This document shows, one piece after another, positions 45,181-57,400 of a stretch of 64,000 nucleotides of DNA. The position numbers were made by a program, and so were the translations under genes. The DNA is from an uncultured Eubacterium sp. (lineage in GTDB: Bacteria; Bacillota; Clostridia; Lachnospirales; Lachnospiraceae). Position 1 is the stretch's first letter; every line of letters begins with the position of its first letter. The notes under the pieces were generated by a model, which was not told where the DNA came from, ran no database searches, and saw nothing but the letters and a program-made list of their open reading frames with translations. The stretch lies in NCBI GenBank assembly GCA_910577225.1, contig CAJTMV010000002.1, forward strand, positions 62,001 to 126,000, given 5' to 3'.

Positions 45181-45841
45181 ACTCCTTTCTGTTGCCGCAT
45201 CCTGTTCCGCATAAGTCAGATACTCTGTCTCTCAGCCGCTTTGCTGCCTGTCTGATATCTTTTTGAGCAAATATCGCGCTTACGACTGCAATCCCGCTGA
45301 TTCCGCTGCCCGCAAGCCTGTCCAGATTCTTTTCCGTAATCCCGCCAATAGCCGCCACCGGAATCGGGACTGCCCTGCACACCGCTGCCAGCTGCTCATA
45401 AGTAATTACCTGCGCATCCTGCTTGGTGCCTGTTGGGAATACCGCTCCTGTGCCAAGGTAATCTGCGCCCTGTTCAAAAGCGCTGATCGCCTGTGCCGTT
45501 GTTCTGGCAGAAACGCCAATGATTTTATGCGGCCCGAGTATCCGCCTGGCCGTACCAATATCCATATCCTTCTGTCCGATATGCACACCGTCTGCATCTG
45601 ACTTACACGCAATCCATACATTATCATTAATAATCAGCGGTACCTGATACGCAGTACACAGCCGCCTGATCGCTACGGCCTCTTCCAGAAACTGCTCCTC
45701 TGAAATCTTTTTTTCACGCAGCTGTACCATTGTCACACCGCCTGCAAGCGCCTGTTTTACCTGTTCATACAAAGCGGCGCCATGCAGCCAGCTTCGGTCT
45801 GTCACTGCATATAACAGCAGATCGTCTTTTTTGCAATTCAT
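45161..45841 (-). CDS. thiE: Thiamine-phosphate synthase
   Basis: The 226-residue TIM-barrel enzyme joins HMP-PP and thiazole phosphate. Motifs: AGGVTMVQLREKKISEEQ, INDNVWIACKSDADGVHIG, GADYLGTGAVFPTGTKQDAQ and VAAIGGITEKNLDRLAGSG. The start at 45841 (MNCKKDDLLLYAV) follows GGAGGCAAACG. It is the first gene after the TPP riboswitch. Confidence 0.94.
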   Translation of the reverse strand: MNCKKDDLLLYAVTDRSWLHGAALYEQVKQALAGGVTMVQLREKKISEEQFLEEAVAIRRLCTAYQVPLIINDNVWIACKSDADGVHIGQKDMDIGTARRILGPHKIIGVSARTTAQAISAFEQGADYLGTGAVFPTGTKQDAQVITYEQLAAVCRAVPIPVAAIGGITEKNLDRLAGSGISGIAVVSAIFAQKDIRQAAKRLRDRVSDLCGTGCGNRKEYDGDIL

Positions 45842-45860
45842 CGTTTGCCTCCTGTTCGTA

Positions 45861-45900
45861 AAAAAAGACGCTGCCCTGATTATCCTTAGGCAACGTCTTC
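45861..45900 (-). terminator. Expression-platform terminator of the TPP riboswitch
   Basis: Minus strand: AAGACGTTGCC, loop, GGGCAGCGTCTT and a T-run, between the riboswitch and thiE. It should form when TPP is bound. Confidence 0.8.
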
Positions 45901-45944
45901 TCATAATAAACGAAAGTCTTTCAAAACTAAAGTTTTTCCAAACT

Positions 45945-46047
45945 AATCTTCCAAATACTTCCCTACGTTGGCATGATCCAAATCAGGTTCCGGGTCTAAG
46001 CATCGTCAGCTTACTCTCAGCCCATTGATATGGACTCCCCACGTGTG
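45945..46047 (-). ncRNA. TPP riboswitch (THI element)
   Basis: The minus strand contains ACGTGGGGAGTCC, GGGCTGAGAGTAAGC, GACCCGGAACCTGATTTGGA and TCATGCCAACGTAGGGAAG in order, the hallmark THI-box core (CUGAGA, ACCUGAUCUGGAU and GCGUAGGGA). It precedes the thiE-HAD-thiC operon. Confidence 0.96.
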
Positions 46048-46074
46048 TGATTTTATAATATATTTTTATAAAAA

Positions 46075-46147
46075 TGGAGCATACGGGAATCGAACCCGTG
46101 GCCTTAACAATGCGAATGTTACGCGCTCCCAACTGCGCTAATGCCCC
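46075..46147 (-). tRNA. tRNA-Ala (anticodon CGC)
   Basis: The minus strand folds as a full cloverleaf: acceptor GGGGCAT/ATGCTCC with the G3-U70 pair that marks alanine tRNA, D-arm GCGC, anticodon stem TAACA/TGTTA with loop TTCGCAT (anticodon CGC) and T-arm ACGGG TTCGATT CCCGT. No CCA is encoded. It ends about 28 nt before the TPP riboswitch on the same strand. Confidence 0.9.
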
Positions 46148-46380
46148 TGTAGTATTAGTATAACACAATTGACATAATTTTCAATCCCCTTTTTTTTATT
46201 TCTGCAGCTGTGACGCAACCGTTCCGATTACCGATAAAACTGTTACGTATTCATCCATTAAAAATCGCTGCGCGATGGACCGGACACCTGAAACTGCTGC
46301 ATTTTCATACAGCCGGCGCATTTACTGCGCATGATCAGGTACACAAAGCCCGGACAGGTATTCTTGCCAGTAAGAATAAC

Positions 46381-48084
46381 CTACAATGGAAAAAAACTGT
46401 CCGCCATATATTTTTCGGCATCATCTTTTTCGATTCCGCCATTTATCAGTCGATTCAATATGCGTGTCCGTCGTCGCTTCTCCTCGTCCTTGCTGTGGCC
46501 AGATAGCAAAAAACCGTCATTAGACTGAACTACATCAAAGAAAAATATTAGCTCGTGAATTTTCTTTCGTGTATTTTGGGGGAGGTTTCCTGAATACCCT
46601 TTGATATCCTTCTTTAGCATCGGGAGAGTACCTTGCTCATATTGGCAGTATTTTTTTATATAGGATTCTATTTCTTCTGTTCCAATATTGGAATGAGGGG
46701 TTCTCAACCGCACCCAGTTCAGTCTTGTGGTTCTATATCGTTCGAGAGCAGTTATATTACTGATTTCAAGCGCATTTTGCTTCTTTTCATACCATCGTTT
46801 CACTATTTTTTGTCCGTTTTGCCATCCTTCGTCATTGGCATGCATTTTTTGAAAATCTTCTTCGAATGTAATTTTAGCTATTATCTTTCGAAACTCTTGT
46901 TCTTCTAAAACTTTGGCTGCCCAACTGACTGAAGATGCAAAAGAACTAACAGCCCCGCCTATTTTTTCGTTGATTTTAGTTGATAAATATTCTTCTGTGT
47001 CAGGGAGCCGTCCCTGAGCTGATTGCATCATGTATTGTATCAGCCCTATTACATGATAAATGCAGTTGTCAAAATTTTTCTGTATATGTTTAATCCTGGT
47101 TTCGTATACTTCCTGTGAGATTGAAGTGTCACATAAATGAAAAGCATCAGGCAGGCAATTGATCTCTTCAAGAGCTTTTACATGGACTTTGATCGCATCG
47201 CTGTATTCTTTAATGTTGGATTCATCAATTTTATTGTCAGATTTCTGATAGGTCTGCTCAATGATTGAGCTTAAGATTTCTGCACATCTTTCAAGACTTC
47301 TGGTCACGATATCTGCTGTTCTTAGCGTCTTGGAAGGAGGTTTCGAAGGTGTATTCTCTTGTTCGAGATCTCTCTGTATTATATGATATCTGCACTGGAG
47401 AGATAAAAAATCTTCGAACTCCATCGCATGCAGGTCAAAAGTCTGATAATTACGCATAACCTGATAGCATTGAATACCTTCCCGTGATGCTTTCTGGTAC
47501 ATATCCATTTTTTCGTTCTCAGGCATACATATTCCGAAATAGACACTTTTGACTGACTCCTTGGGAAGGCGAAATAAATAGATATTGTTATTTATTGTTT
47601 CATCCGCTTTATAGATGTCTTTGCAAAGTCTCCACTCCTGTTCATAACTCCAGACATCCAATTTATAGTACATCCTATCCATTATATTGATTTCAGTACT
47701 TTTTGGTCTGCTCTTACAATATTTAACTTTTCTTGTACCAAAAGGTTTCTCGAAATCAAAAAAAGAATGTGACATATCAAAACCGACTACAAATCCTTTA
47801 TGGCTGTCAGCATAATGAGCCCACATCAAAATAGAATCCCAGACCTGACTCATGCAAAAAATTGCAGTGTCGTCATTAAATTGAGAAGAATCTTTTTCGA
47901 TACCATAAAACAATGCGGCCAGTTCTCCAAAACCAGAATGTTCTGGCATTAGCCGTTCCGGAATAAACGAATAGGAAGGAAGACAGTCAAATGGATCGTT
48001 AAATGCGCTTGGCTGTGTAAAACGCAGTTTATAATCTGTCCAAAAGTTTTTTCGCTCTAACGACATATATTTATATAAAATCAT
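46381..48084 (-). CDS. DUF2971 domain protein with a large C-terminal extension
   Basis: The product of about 567 residues begins with a DUF2971-type region (residues 1-200: ILYKYMSLERKNFWTDYKLR, FTQPSAFNDPFDCLP, DSSQFNDDTAIFCMSQVWDS). It continues for about 350 residues of helical sequence of unknown function (EECLRTADIVTRSLERCAEI-like stretches). DUF2971 proteins occur in defence islands and have no settled activity. The ATG at 48084 follows GAGGTG closely; a GTG two codons earlier is possible. It lies between tRNA-Ala and the giant-protein gene, on the same strand. Confidence 0.75.
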   Translation of the reverse strand: MILYKYMSLERKNFWTDYKLRFTQPSAFNDPFDCLPSYSFIPERLMPEHSGFGELAALFYGIEKDSSQFNDDTAIFCMSQVWDSILMWAHYADSHKGFVVGFDMSHSFFDFEKPFGTRKVKYCKSRPKSTEINIMDRMYYKLDVWSYEQEWRLCKDIYKADETINNNIYLFRLPKESVKSVYFGICMPENEKMDMYQKASREGIQCYQVMRNYQTFDLHAMEFEDFLSLQCRYHIIQRDLEQENTPSKPPSKTLRTADIVTRSLERCAEILSSIIEQTYQKSDNKIDESNIKEYSDAIKVHVKALEEINCLPDAFHLCDTSISQEVYETRIKHIQKNFDNCIYHVIGLIQYMMQSAQGRLPDTEEYLSTKINEKIGGAVSSFASSVSWAAKVLEEQEFRKIIAKITFEEDFQKMHANDEGWQNGQKIVKRWYEKKQNALEISNITALERYRTTRLNWVRLRTPHSNIGTEEIESYIKKYCQYEQGTLPMLKKDIKGYSGNLPQNTRKKIHELIFFFDVVQSNDGFLLSGHSKDEEKRRRTRILNRLINGGIEKDDAEKYMADSFFPL

Positions 48085-48412
48085 GGGCACCTCGTGGCTT
48101 TGTGTTATGTTTCAATCTTACAAATATCAATCCATCAAAGAATACGTTCATTTTAGCACAAATCCCGTATTCAGGAAAGGATATTTTGCCAGATTGTATA
48201 CCAATGTTAACAACCTAATTTAAACAACCAAAACTTTCCAGGGAATATGGGGGACGGCAGATCATAGCCTTCGACGACTCTGGCGCCCCTTCCCAACCGC
48301 AGAGCTCTTCTTCGGAAATATGGCAGCATAAGGAGAGGATCCATCTCTCCCTATGCCATAGCCAGCATTTCCTTTTATCTGCTGCATGCATATCCACAAA
48401 TCGCCGCATACG
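48085..48412. other. Intergenic region, no gene supported
   Basis: The 328 nt after the giant gene's stop contain a weak hairpin (GGAGAG/CTCTCC near 48330) and a frame (48215-48409) with no RBS and unusual composition. I see no supported gene here, and no clear promoter for the DUF2971 gene. Confidence 0.5.
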
Positions 48413-51400
48413 TTATATAATATCCTCCACATCCAGACGCACATCTGTAAAACGCAATACTTCCACCGGCTCCTGCGTCAGCAGGGAAATCAGTGTTAAT
48501 TCCATTTCCAGCCTCGCCTGCTTTCCCTGCGGTGCGCTCTGACTGATTTTACTTCCGCATATTTGCGCCGCCTTTTCAGCGAGCGCAATGTTTGTCTCGT
48601 CCCTGGAAATAACAAGCGCGACCGGAAGCCGAATACGTACTCCCAAAGAAGCGTTTGGCACATAACTGTATTGTATCAGCAGACGCAGTTTGATTCCGGC
48701 ATCTTCCCGTTTTACCTGATCGAGCAATGTTAAAAAATGCTCCTTTAACGTCTTTTTGTGACGGCCGCCTCCGATTTCGGCAATCAAAACCGGCTGTTCG
48801 CAAAGAAGCTGCGGTACCGCACAATCATGAAAACATACTTCCTGCGTCTGATAGACAAAGGCATCCGCCGTCCGAATGCCCGGCACGAGATCTTCGTTCC
48901 GCTTTAAAAATATGCCGGCGCGCGCACTCTGACAATCTGAAATATGCAGATGCGACAGGACGATTCTGCGTTCCTGTATTCGGACTGCTTCCCGCGAGGT
49001 CAGATAAACGTCTGGCGACTGACGAAAACGACAGGCCATTCTTTCTGGTTGTATTTCCGTTTGCCAGCCGTCTATTTCCGCCAACAGCAACATCTGTTCC
49101 TGCCATTTCTCTTTCTGACTTTCCTCCATCGTAAATTCGATCTCATATATACCGGAAACATCCCGCTGACAAATGCAGACATGCATTTCCTGTACGGAGC
49201 TGACGCCGCAGTTTTCATTTGTTTTCTGAACGTCTTCCTGCCAGCTTTTTGAAAGCCTTTGAATCATTTCCACATAACCCTGCACGGCTTTTCGTGCCGT
49301 TTCCATCGTTTCTTTGCCAGCCTCCATATCATGTATGGACGCAATGGTCTCCTCCAGCACATCTGCCATCTGCGGGTATACGATCACAAACTGTGCCAGA
49401 CTTTCATAAAATTCCAAACGTGCGGCACGGCGACTCGTTCCGTCCTCGTTAAAACGAATGACAGCATGTACCGTATCCTGCATTTGCAGTTTTCCAGTAT
49501 ATACGAACCGATAGTCCCACAAACAGGTCTGTTCAAACAAATTCGCCGTATACACACGTTCGACTGCAGCTGCTTCCTGACGGGTCAGAGACGGCAGCGT
49601 CGGATAGCTGCGCAGTACAAACGGCAGATCCGTCTGCGGCAGCCCAATATGAAGCGGACAGTTCCCATCCTGCGGATGACGCATAAAATGCAGCCAGGAA
49701 GATTTCTGATATCCCTCCAGACCGGCTACGTCTGCGATCTGATGCTCCAGGCAGCGAATATCATACGCCGGTTCGACGTGACAAAAAGACACGCTGTCGT
49801 CTCCTCCTGTGATTACCGTATTTAGCAGCGCCGGATGTGTCGGGCTGCTTTGTGCCAGATTCAGCTTTGGCGACGTGCAGGTAAGTCCTGACGTTTGTTC
49901 TTTCGTACCAAAGCTGCCAAACGTTCGGGACGGTATGTCTTCCCTGAGCGAGGTATCGACCGAAAGAGGCGTCTGCAGCAGTACGCGGATATCATACAAA
50001 TGTTTCATCTGGTAAAGCATTTCCTGATAACAGGTCTCTCTTATGGATTCTACCCACACCGGATCCGGATTTTCATCCTGAAATACCGGAATAACCAGGT
50101 TTTTCAATCTCTGCGCCAGCTGCTGCTTCGCATCTGCAAGCTGTTTTGTATACGCAGTGCCATACGTTCGATCGATCAGCAGCACTGCCAGTCCAAATGC
50201 CGCGGATAATCTCTCATCCAGCTGTTCCAATACGGTTTTGAGCCATTCATCCGGATCAAAATCTGTAAAATCAAGCCAGCGTGAAGGAACTGAAAAATCG
50301 ATCCCCTGTTCTTTCCTGTAATCATAGATCGGAACATGCGTCAGTGACAACAGCCGGGTACCAAGCGGAGCAGGCGCGTAACAGACCGGCGCCGCGCTGT
50401 TCCCGCAGATACGGATACCTGACGCCTGTGCGGTTTGAAACCGTACCACCCAGAGACTGTCACTGGAAAACGCTCCTTCCTTCCGATTCGGGCCATGTGC
50501 CGCTTCCATATGAATACCTGCCGGTTCATAAAACGAACGATAAAGCTGCTGCGCAAAGCTCTGCTGCCCGCCGCTGCCCGCCGCGATATCCGGCAGAATC
50601 TCTGTCTGCGCCTTCCAAACGTCCTGTGTCAGCCCCATTCCAGGCATCACAAGAGCGAGATCACGATATATGGAAATAAAGACTTTCAGCGGGAAAATAT
50701 CCTGATTATTTAACTTCTCTGTATCCAGTTCGATTGACTGCAGAAGATTTTCAGGTTCACTGCCGCCCTCTGCTTTCAATATCCCTTCCAGATAGTTTAA
50801 AATATCCGCCGTCCATCTCCTGATTTCTTCACACTGGTCTGCTTTTAACAAATTGTCCTCTCCCGGCAGAAGCGTACTCGTTACAGCAATCACCACTTTG
50901 TTTGGATCAGACAGCTGCGCACAGATCTGTCTATATGTCTCACATGCATTTTTTACTTCCCGGCTTTCACCTCCTGCCTGTTTCGGACTTTCTTTGTCAA
51001 ACGAAAACCGGATGCAAAGCGACGCATGATTTCCAAAGCCATACGATACCGCAACAAACGGCCAGCTGGAAACCGCATACAGCAAATCCGTATATCCGGT
51101 AAACTGCGGCTGTCTGTTCCATCCCCTGTCGTTTCCCGCATCGTCCAGATCGCTGCAGATACAGTTGCCAAATATATCCTGCCATTGCAGATCCAGCTGC
51201 AGCATACGATGCAGTCCCTGATAACAACCGCCGTCTGCTTGTTTTACATATTTTCCATAAAACAATTCGATATCGTACTGCCAGAACTCTCCAGGAAGTG
51301 CAGGCTCCGGCGACCGCAGCCTGCCAGTTTTTAAGCCTGCAGCCTGTGATTTCCCTGCGGTCGGCCCTGCTGGGATTCCCTGCGGACTGCGGGTAAACTC

Positions 51401-54400
51401 AGCATTTTCGGCGATCGCATACCCCAGAATCTGAAACTGTCTGCGCAGAAAACTTTCTGCATACGCTTCTTCGGTATCGATCCGCGCAGCTTCCTTTAAC
51501 TGCTGCGGCACGCTACATTGCAGCGTCAGTCCCGCGCTGCCAGCCTGTCTTAACGCATTTCGCCGGAATGGCCCTGTTTTTACGACAATATCCGTACCAG
51601 GCGCAAACAATCCCATAACGTCACGATTGCTGTCCGCAAGCTGTTCGATACTGATCCCATAATCGTCTGCAATCTGTCCGATACTTCTTTTCTCCTGTTC
51701 CGAAATGGTAAGGCAAATCCGTGGCAGCCGCAGCGCCGTGTGATCCGGCAGCGGGCCGGACCAGTCTTTCCACTCTGCATTTTCCATAAGAAGCTGCTCT
51801 TTGCTGAGTCCAAACCAACGGGCAATCACAGCGGGATCTCTTCCAGGCGTCGTCGTGCGCGTGCAGTAAAGTCCGTTATGAATGTTTAAAACCACACCGG
51901 CAGCCGGATGCGCATCCCTGTTATCCGCCATTGTCCGCCCGATATCACAAAGATAAGACGCCGCCAGAGATTCCAGGCTCTCCTTCCCGTGACATGTATG
52001 AAAAAGCTCTCGTACGTATACTTTTAACACAATCTTTTCATCCTGCAAAGGCACATCCGTTACAAGCACATTCTGATACGGCATTACCTGTTCGTAATTT
52101 TCTTTTGATCCGGCAGAAAGCAAAAGAATGCTGATTCGTCCTTCCATTTTCTCATCGAACAGCTCGTCCGGCAGCGACTGCTTCTGCTCCATATCATAAT
52201 AATGCAGATAAAAACCGCCTCTTCCAGTTATAACTGCCTCCCACAACAGCTGTATCAGCTGCTGTTTCCCGTTTAGCAGATGATCGGCGTCTGTTTCGTG
52301 CCATATTACGCCGTCTTTCTTCCCGTCCATTGCGTTCGGTCTGCTGATCGTGGAAAGATTCGTCCTTGTAATACCAAGCATCGGAGCGTTGCCGCCGCTT
52401 TCACAGACCTGCGCATTTTTTTTCTGGTACAGCACTACGATCTGTCCCACCTGTTCCTGCGTAATCATCCGTTCCAGCAGGACTGCAGCGTCCGCATCCG
52501 CTCCGATGATTTCATAACAATTCTGATCCTCTGTCTTTCGGACTGACAGATTCACTTTTGTACCAAATCCGTAACAGCGAACCGCTGTTTCCACGCTTTT
52601 CCCCTCCGCTTCGTCAAAACGGCTTTTCACAGGATAAAACGCTGGCATAACCACCGGGCTGTCTGTCCCTGTAAACGCACGCACATCTTTGGAAAGCTCC
52701 CAGATCCGTAAATATCTGCCTTCCCCTTTTCCATGAGAAAGTAAAACTTCTCCCTGCGCATTCCAGACTGCCATCTCGCCGACGCCGGACTGCAGCGGCT
52801 GTACAAGCACAGATTCTTTGCTCTTTACGGATTGTATCTGCTGTGAAAACCGATGCGATTTCACATAATCCTGTATCCTGCGCAGATTTTTATAGTTCTC
52901 TCCCTCCAAAACATAGCTTAGCAGTTCCTGTCCGCAGCCGCCGAAAGATAACCAGTCTGCATGCGCTTTTTCCAGTGTAACCGAAAACTCTCCTTCCTGT
53001 ATATTGTCCGGAACGACGACCTGCTGTCCCATGACCGCATACATTCCGGCTTCTTTTTGCGCTCCCCGTTCTCCCTGTCTGTACGGACCGTCCGGCAGAC
53101 GGAGTCCGTGCAGCATATAGCGGGAAATCATCGCTCCGGCTTTCTGCAGTGCCAGCGATCGTTTTGCTTCATCCAGCAGACCGCTGACACGATAGGCGCA
53201 CAGATGCGGCACAGACAGACACGGACTGTCTTCATATGTAAACAGATTCCGGATTTTCAGATTTTCTTCTTTTTTAGCCAGCAGCTGCAGACTGCAGCCG
53301 TACGACTGCGCAATGGCACGCAGCGTATCGCCTTCTGCGGTCACATAAGACAGCTCTGCCAGCTGAATGGTAACCCCAGCCTTTAGCTCTTTGTCCCCAT
53401 TTGCATCGAACAGATCCGCCGCGTCATAATCCGCGCCGCTTTCCATACGGATATTCGTAAGTATTTCTTCGATTGAACGCTCCGGCTCCGGTACATATAA
53501 AAAGCTGCGCAGTCCGTCCAGCATGGCGCGTATCATCTGTTTTGCCAGCATGCAAAAATAATCTGCAAATACATAACTGCACACAGAATATGTCTGCTCC
53601 TCCTGCCGCAGACGAGAAACCGTCTCTTTTTGCAACACTGCTTCGGAAAGGCTTGCAAAATACCGTTTCAGATATAACAAATATTCTGTATCGGCAGTAT
53701 GATAATCCGAAAGCGCGTACGCCTCTCCATGTGACGTTCGAATCAGCAGCTGCGGCAGCGCCGGAAAGACGACCGCACTCTGCTCCGCGCTGACATTTTC
53801 CGGAGGCAGGCTGATATCCAGCCGGAAACTACCTGATAAAAACGCCGTAATCTGTTCCGGCAAAAGCGTCATGCATACATCCTCCCTGGACAGCCATGCC
53901 TCGATCCCTTTCAAATACGATTCGCTCACGATCAGACGCTGCGCCGCCTGTTCATCCATCGGCCCGATACCAGCGGCAAGCAGCCAGAGTGTCAGCTGAC
54001 ACGCCAGCTGTTCAAAATCATCCGGCCCGGCGGAACCGTCGCACACTGCTCCGTCGCCAGACGCTCTGCGAACGCTTTCTTTTAACAGCGCATCGGTATC
54101 TTCCCCGTATATCGGCTGTGCACAGCGCAAAAACAGCAGCGGCACGACACACATCTTCTGCTCCTGCGGCGACTTCGCGCCGTCTCCTGCCACGCTCAAC
54201 GCTGGCGCCAAAAGCAGCGAAAGCTCCCTGACCGATACCGGCATAAAGTTTTCAAAGCACGGCTGCCAGACATCTGCTTTACGCAGCATCCGCAATCCTG
54301 CTTTTTCCACGCGGTTTTTGTAACTGCCCTCCTCCAGCTGCCACGGCGGTGTTCCATGATTTTCTATCACAAACGTCTCTTTGATCTGCATATAAAATGA

Positions 54401-57400
54401 CAGATGTATAGAAATGGTAAACAGCCACAGGTCCAGCTCCAGTGAAAGACGTACGTCAACTACGGCCAGCACGGTAATTGGAACCAACTCATACGATGCA
54501 TAGGAGATATCTGTTTCCAGCCGGATATACAGATTCAGACTCGCCTTAATAATCGCAAAATCAATACTCCCATACAGATTGCCGATAATGCCGACGCTTC
54601 CTTTCAGACGGAAATAATACGTATCCTGCATCTGAGCCGGATCTGTCTGTCCTGCTGATTCATAAGGCAGCCAGCGGGCGATCACGCCTTCCAGAATACC
54701 AAATACGGTTATGGATAATCCTGCTTTTAATATGCCTGCGTGGATCGATTTGCCAATGCCTGCCTGTATGCCCAGGCCAAATGCAATGACCGGATAAAAT
54801 CTGCCGTTACTGACTTTTGGCACAAGATCTGTCGTTTCCGAACTTAGTTTTCCAAAATAAAACCCGGCCGCACCCGTTACCGGAATTCCGGGCGGCACAA
54901 CCGCCTCCAGCGCAAAAGAACCCGAAAAATCCTGATGATGCGGAAATCCCGCATCTACATAAAAATCTCCATTGGTATAAATTTCAAAATATACAGACGG
55001 CATCGTAATGGAAAATACGCCAAACTGCAGTCTTCTCATCGCCTCCGGCAGGGTAATATGAGACGAATAACAGCCTGTCTGATCAGAAATCTGCCGGTAC
55101 AGCAGATCAAACTCCAGTCCCTTTAGTACTTTTGCTTCCTCTCCGTCCAGCTTTACATGGATCCCGTATAAGACCGGATCATTAAAAATCCCAGCCAGAC
55201 TCAGAAAATACCGCGCGGGCTGTTTCTTTTTCTCTGAAACACGCAGAATACCAAAATCGGCGGCAATCAGCCATCCGGCATCTTGCTGAAACGTAACCGG
55301 CCCGCCCGTTTCGATCGGAATGGTTTCCTGCTCCGGTACAGACAGTTTTTTCAAAGCATCCACAATCTCCTGCACGCTGTTTTGTTCGCTGATTCCTTCC
55401 ACCTGCATATGATGCCCCATCGCAAACAGACGCAGATCAAAATACTTATTTCCCCCTCCCGGAGGAACAGGCGCATCCTGCGGCCTGGAAGGATCCCATT
55501 GCAGGCACTGCGTTCCATTCTCATCTGTAACGATCTCATCACCGTTCCAGAAAAAGCTGCCAGCCAGCGTAATACGAATTCCTTTTGCTTCGCCTTTTGT
55601 CTCATAATTCATCGCAATCTGATCGATTCTGGCAAATCCAAGATCGATCGGCCCTACATTGACCGCAAATGAAACGCGGGCAGATTCTTCTTTCTTTTTC
55701 GGAAACTCAAAAATCAGCTGAAAAACAGACAGACGGATCTTATTTAAAATATCCCATGGCGCCGACAGTGTTTCCGGTTCGCCGGTCCACCACTGCACAA
55801 ACGTCTCCACCATACTCCCAAGCGTCTGCCCGGACAAAGATAACCGTGCGATCCAGCACGTCTGCGTTTGTTCCAGTACGGCGCGCAGACTGTTCCACTG
55901 CAGTGTAAAGCAGATATCCTTTTGAGAATATTGTAAAAAGACCTGGAACGAAATACCGAAAAAATCCACCGTACCAGACAGTTCCGCACGCGCTGCCTGC
56001 GTTTCTCCCCATTCCACTGAAGCAGATACATCCTCTATACAAATCTCCGGCAAAAACGGAACCGCCCATGTTCCGTCTGTTTCTCCATAAAAAGCATATT
56101 TTTTTCGCTGAATGGAAACGGATATTTTCAGATTTTTCAGACCATAATCATACTCTTTTGGCAAATTCCATCCTAAAAATCCGGTAATCAGCTTCCCAAT
56201 TTTTATCGTGCCCCGGGTCATTTGTGCCGCAGCCGTCCAACCCTCTTCTTTTCCCCCATACATACAGCCAGCCGTCACATACAGGCTGTCCTGTGTAAAC
56301 AGCTTCAAAGCCGCCTGAAAATATCCGCTCCACGCCTGTTGCTTATAAGCAAGGCCCAGGCTCACATCGGTCAGCACAAGCCCTTCTGCCAGCGTCCATT
56401 CCAGATCGATGCCTGCCGCGACAGACATCGCCGATGTGCGCAGATCAGCCGAAAATTCCAGATCCGTTACCGCTTCCTGTCCGGTCAGCGGATTCGGCAC
56501 AAATGACAGAAACTGGTTCCACAGATCTGACAGCTCAATCTTCTCACCCGCACAAAGCCGCCCGCTTAACTGCACACCCGGAAAATAAGCGCTGATCTGT
56601 ACGGAGCCTTTTCCGATCCGGAAAATTCCTCCCAAAACAGCAGACACGGATCGATGCGCCGGATCCGCCAGCGCCGTTACCTGGCAGACCAGATACAGCT
56701 GGTCCAGCTCGATTCCTTTTCCCAGCACGATTTTTTCATTATATATCAGCCGGATTCCGGCAGCATCCGGCAGAGATTTTCCATTCTGATATTCGATGCT
56801 GACGCTCTCAAGACCAATCTGATCCAGTACGCCAAAGGCCGGAGGAACTACCGTAAGAGGCCCTGCGCCTGCGAGCAGCGGATACACACACTCTGGCGAC
56901 GGATACGGTTTCTGCCAGTACGCCGACAGCCTCCAGATGTCCCGATACAACGGGGCAGAAAGCTCCAGCCGCATCTGGCCGATGTTTCCGATAATTTTCG
57001 CGGATTCCAGGAGAAGCGGATTGTGGGATAACAGCACATATGCCCCCGGCTCTTTCAGCACAATCCATGGCATTCCAGGCAAAGACAGCTGGTCTGTGGA
57101 AAAATACATACAAACCGCGGATTTTATGCAGCAGTCATTTTCCTGCGTATACGTAATTTCCAACGCGCTGACATCCATTCCGCCCACAGACACCCCGTCT
57201 GCATCTGCTCTTACATACACAGACTGCTTCTCCTGCCGCCCCAGCTGCGTCGGTACGATCGAAATCCGGTCTGCCGGAACACCTGCCAGATTCTGAAACA
57301 TCTGCAGGCTTTCCTCGGGCAGCGCCTCTTCTAGCTGCGTTTTTTGTCCAGGGAGCATTCGCTTCTGCAGATACTCATACCACTCGTCCAGCGAAGTCTC

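Noticed and set aside
46148..46380. Possible short coding frames between tRNA-Ala and the DUF2971 gene
   Set aside because: Fragments in several frames with stops and no start or RBS; no family recognised.
48215..48409. 64-residue frame just after the giant gene stop
   Set aside because: No RBS, Trp/Cys-rich composition and no family resemblance; likely non-coding.
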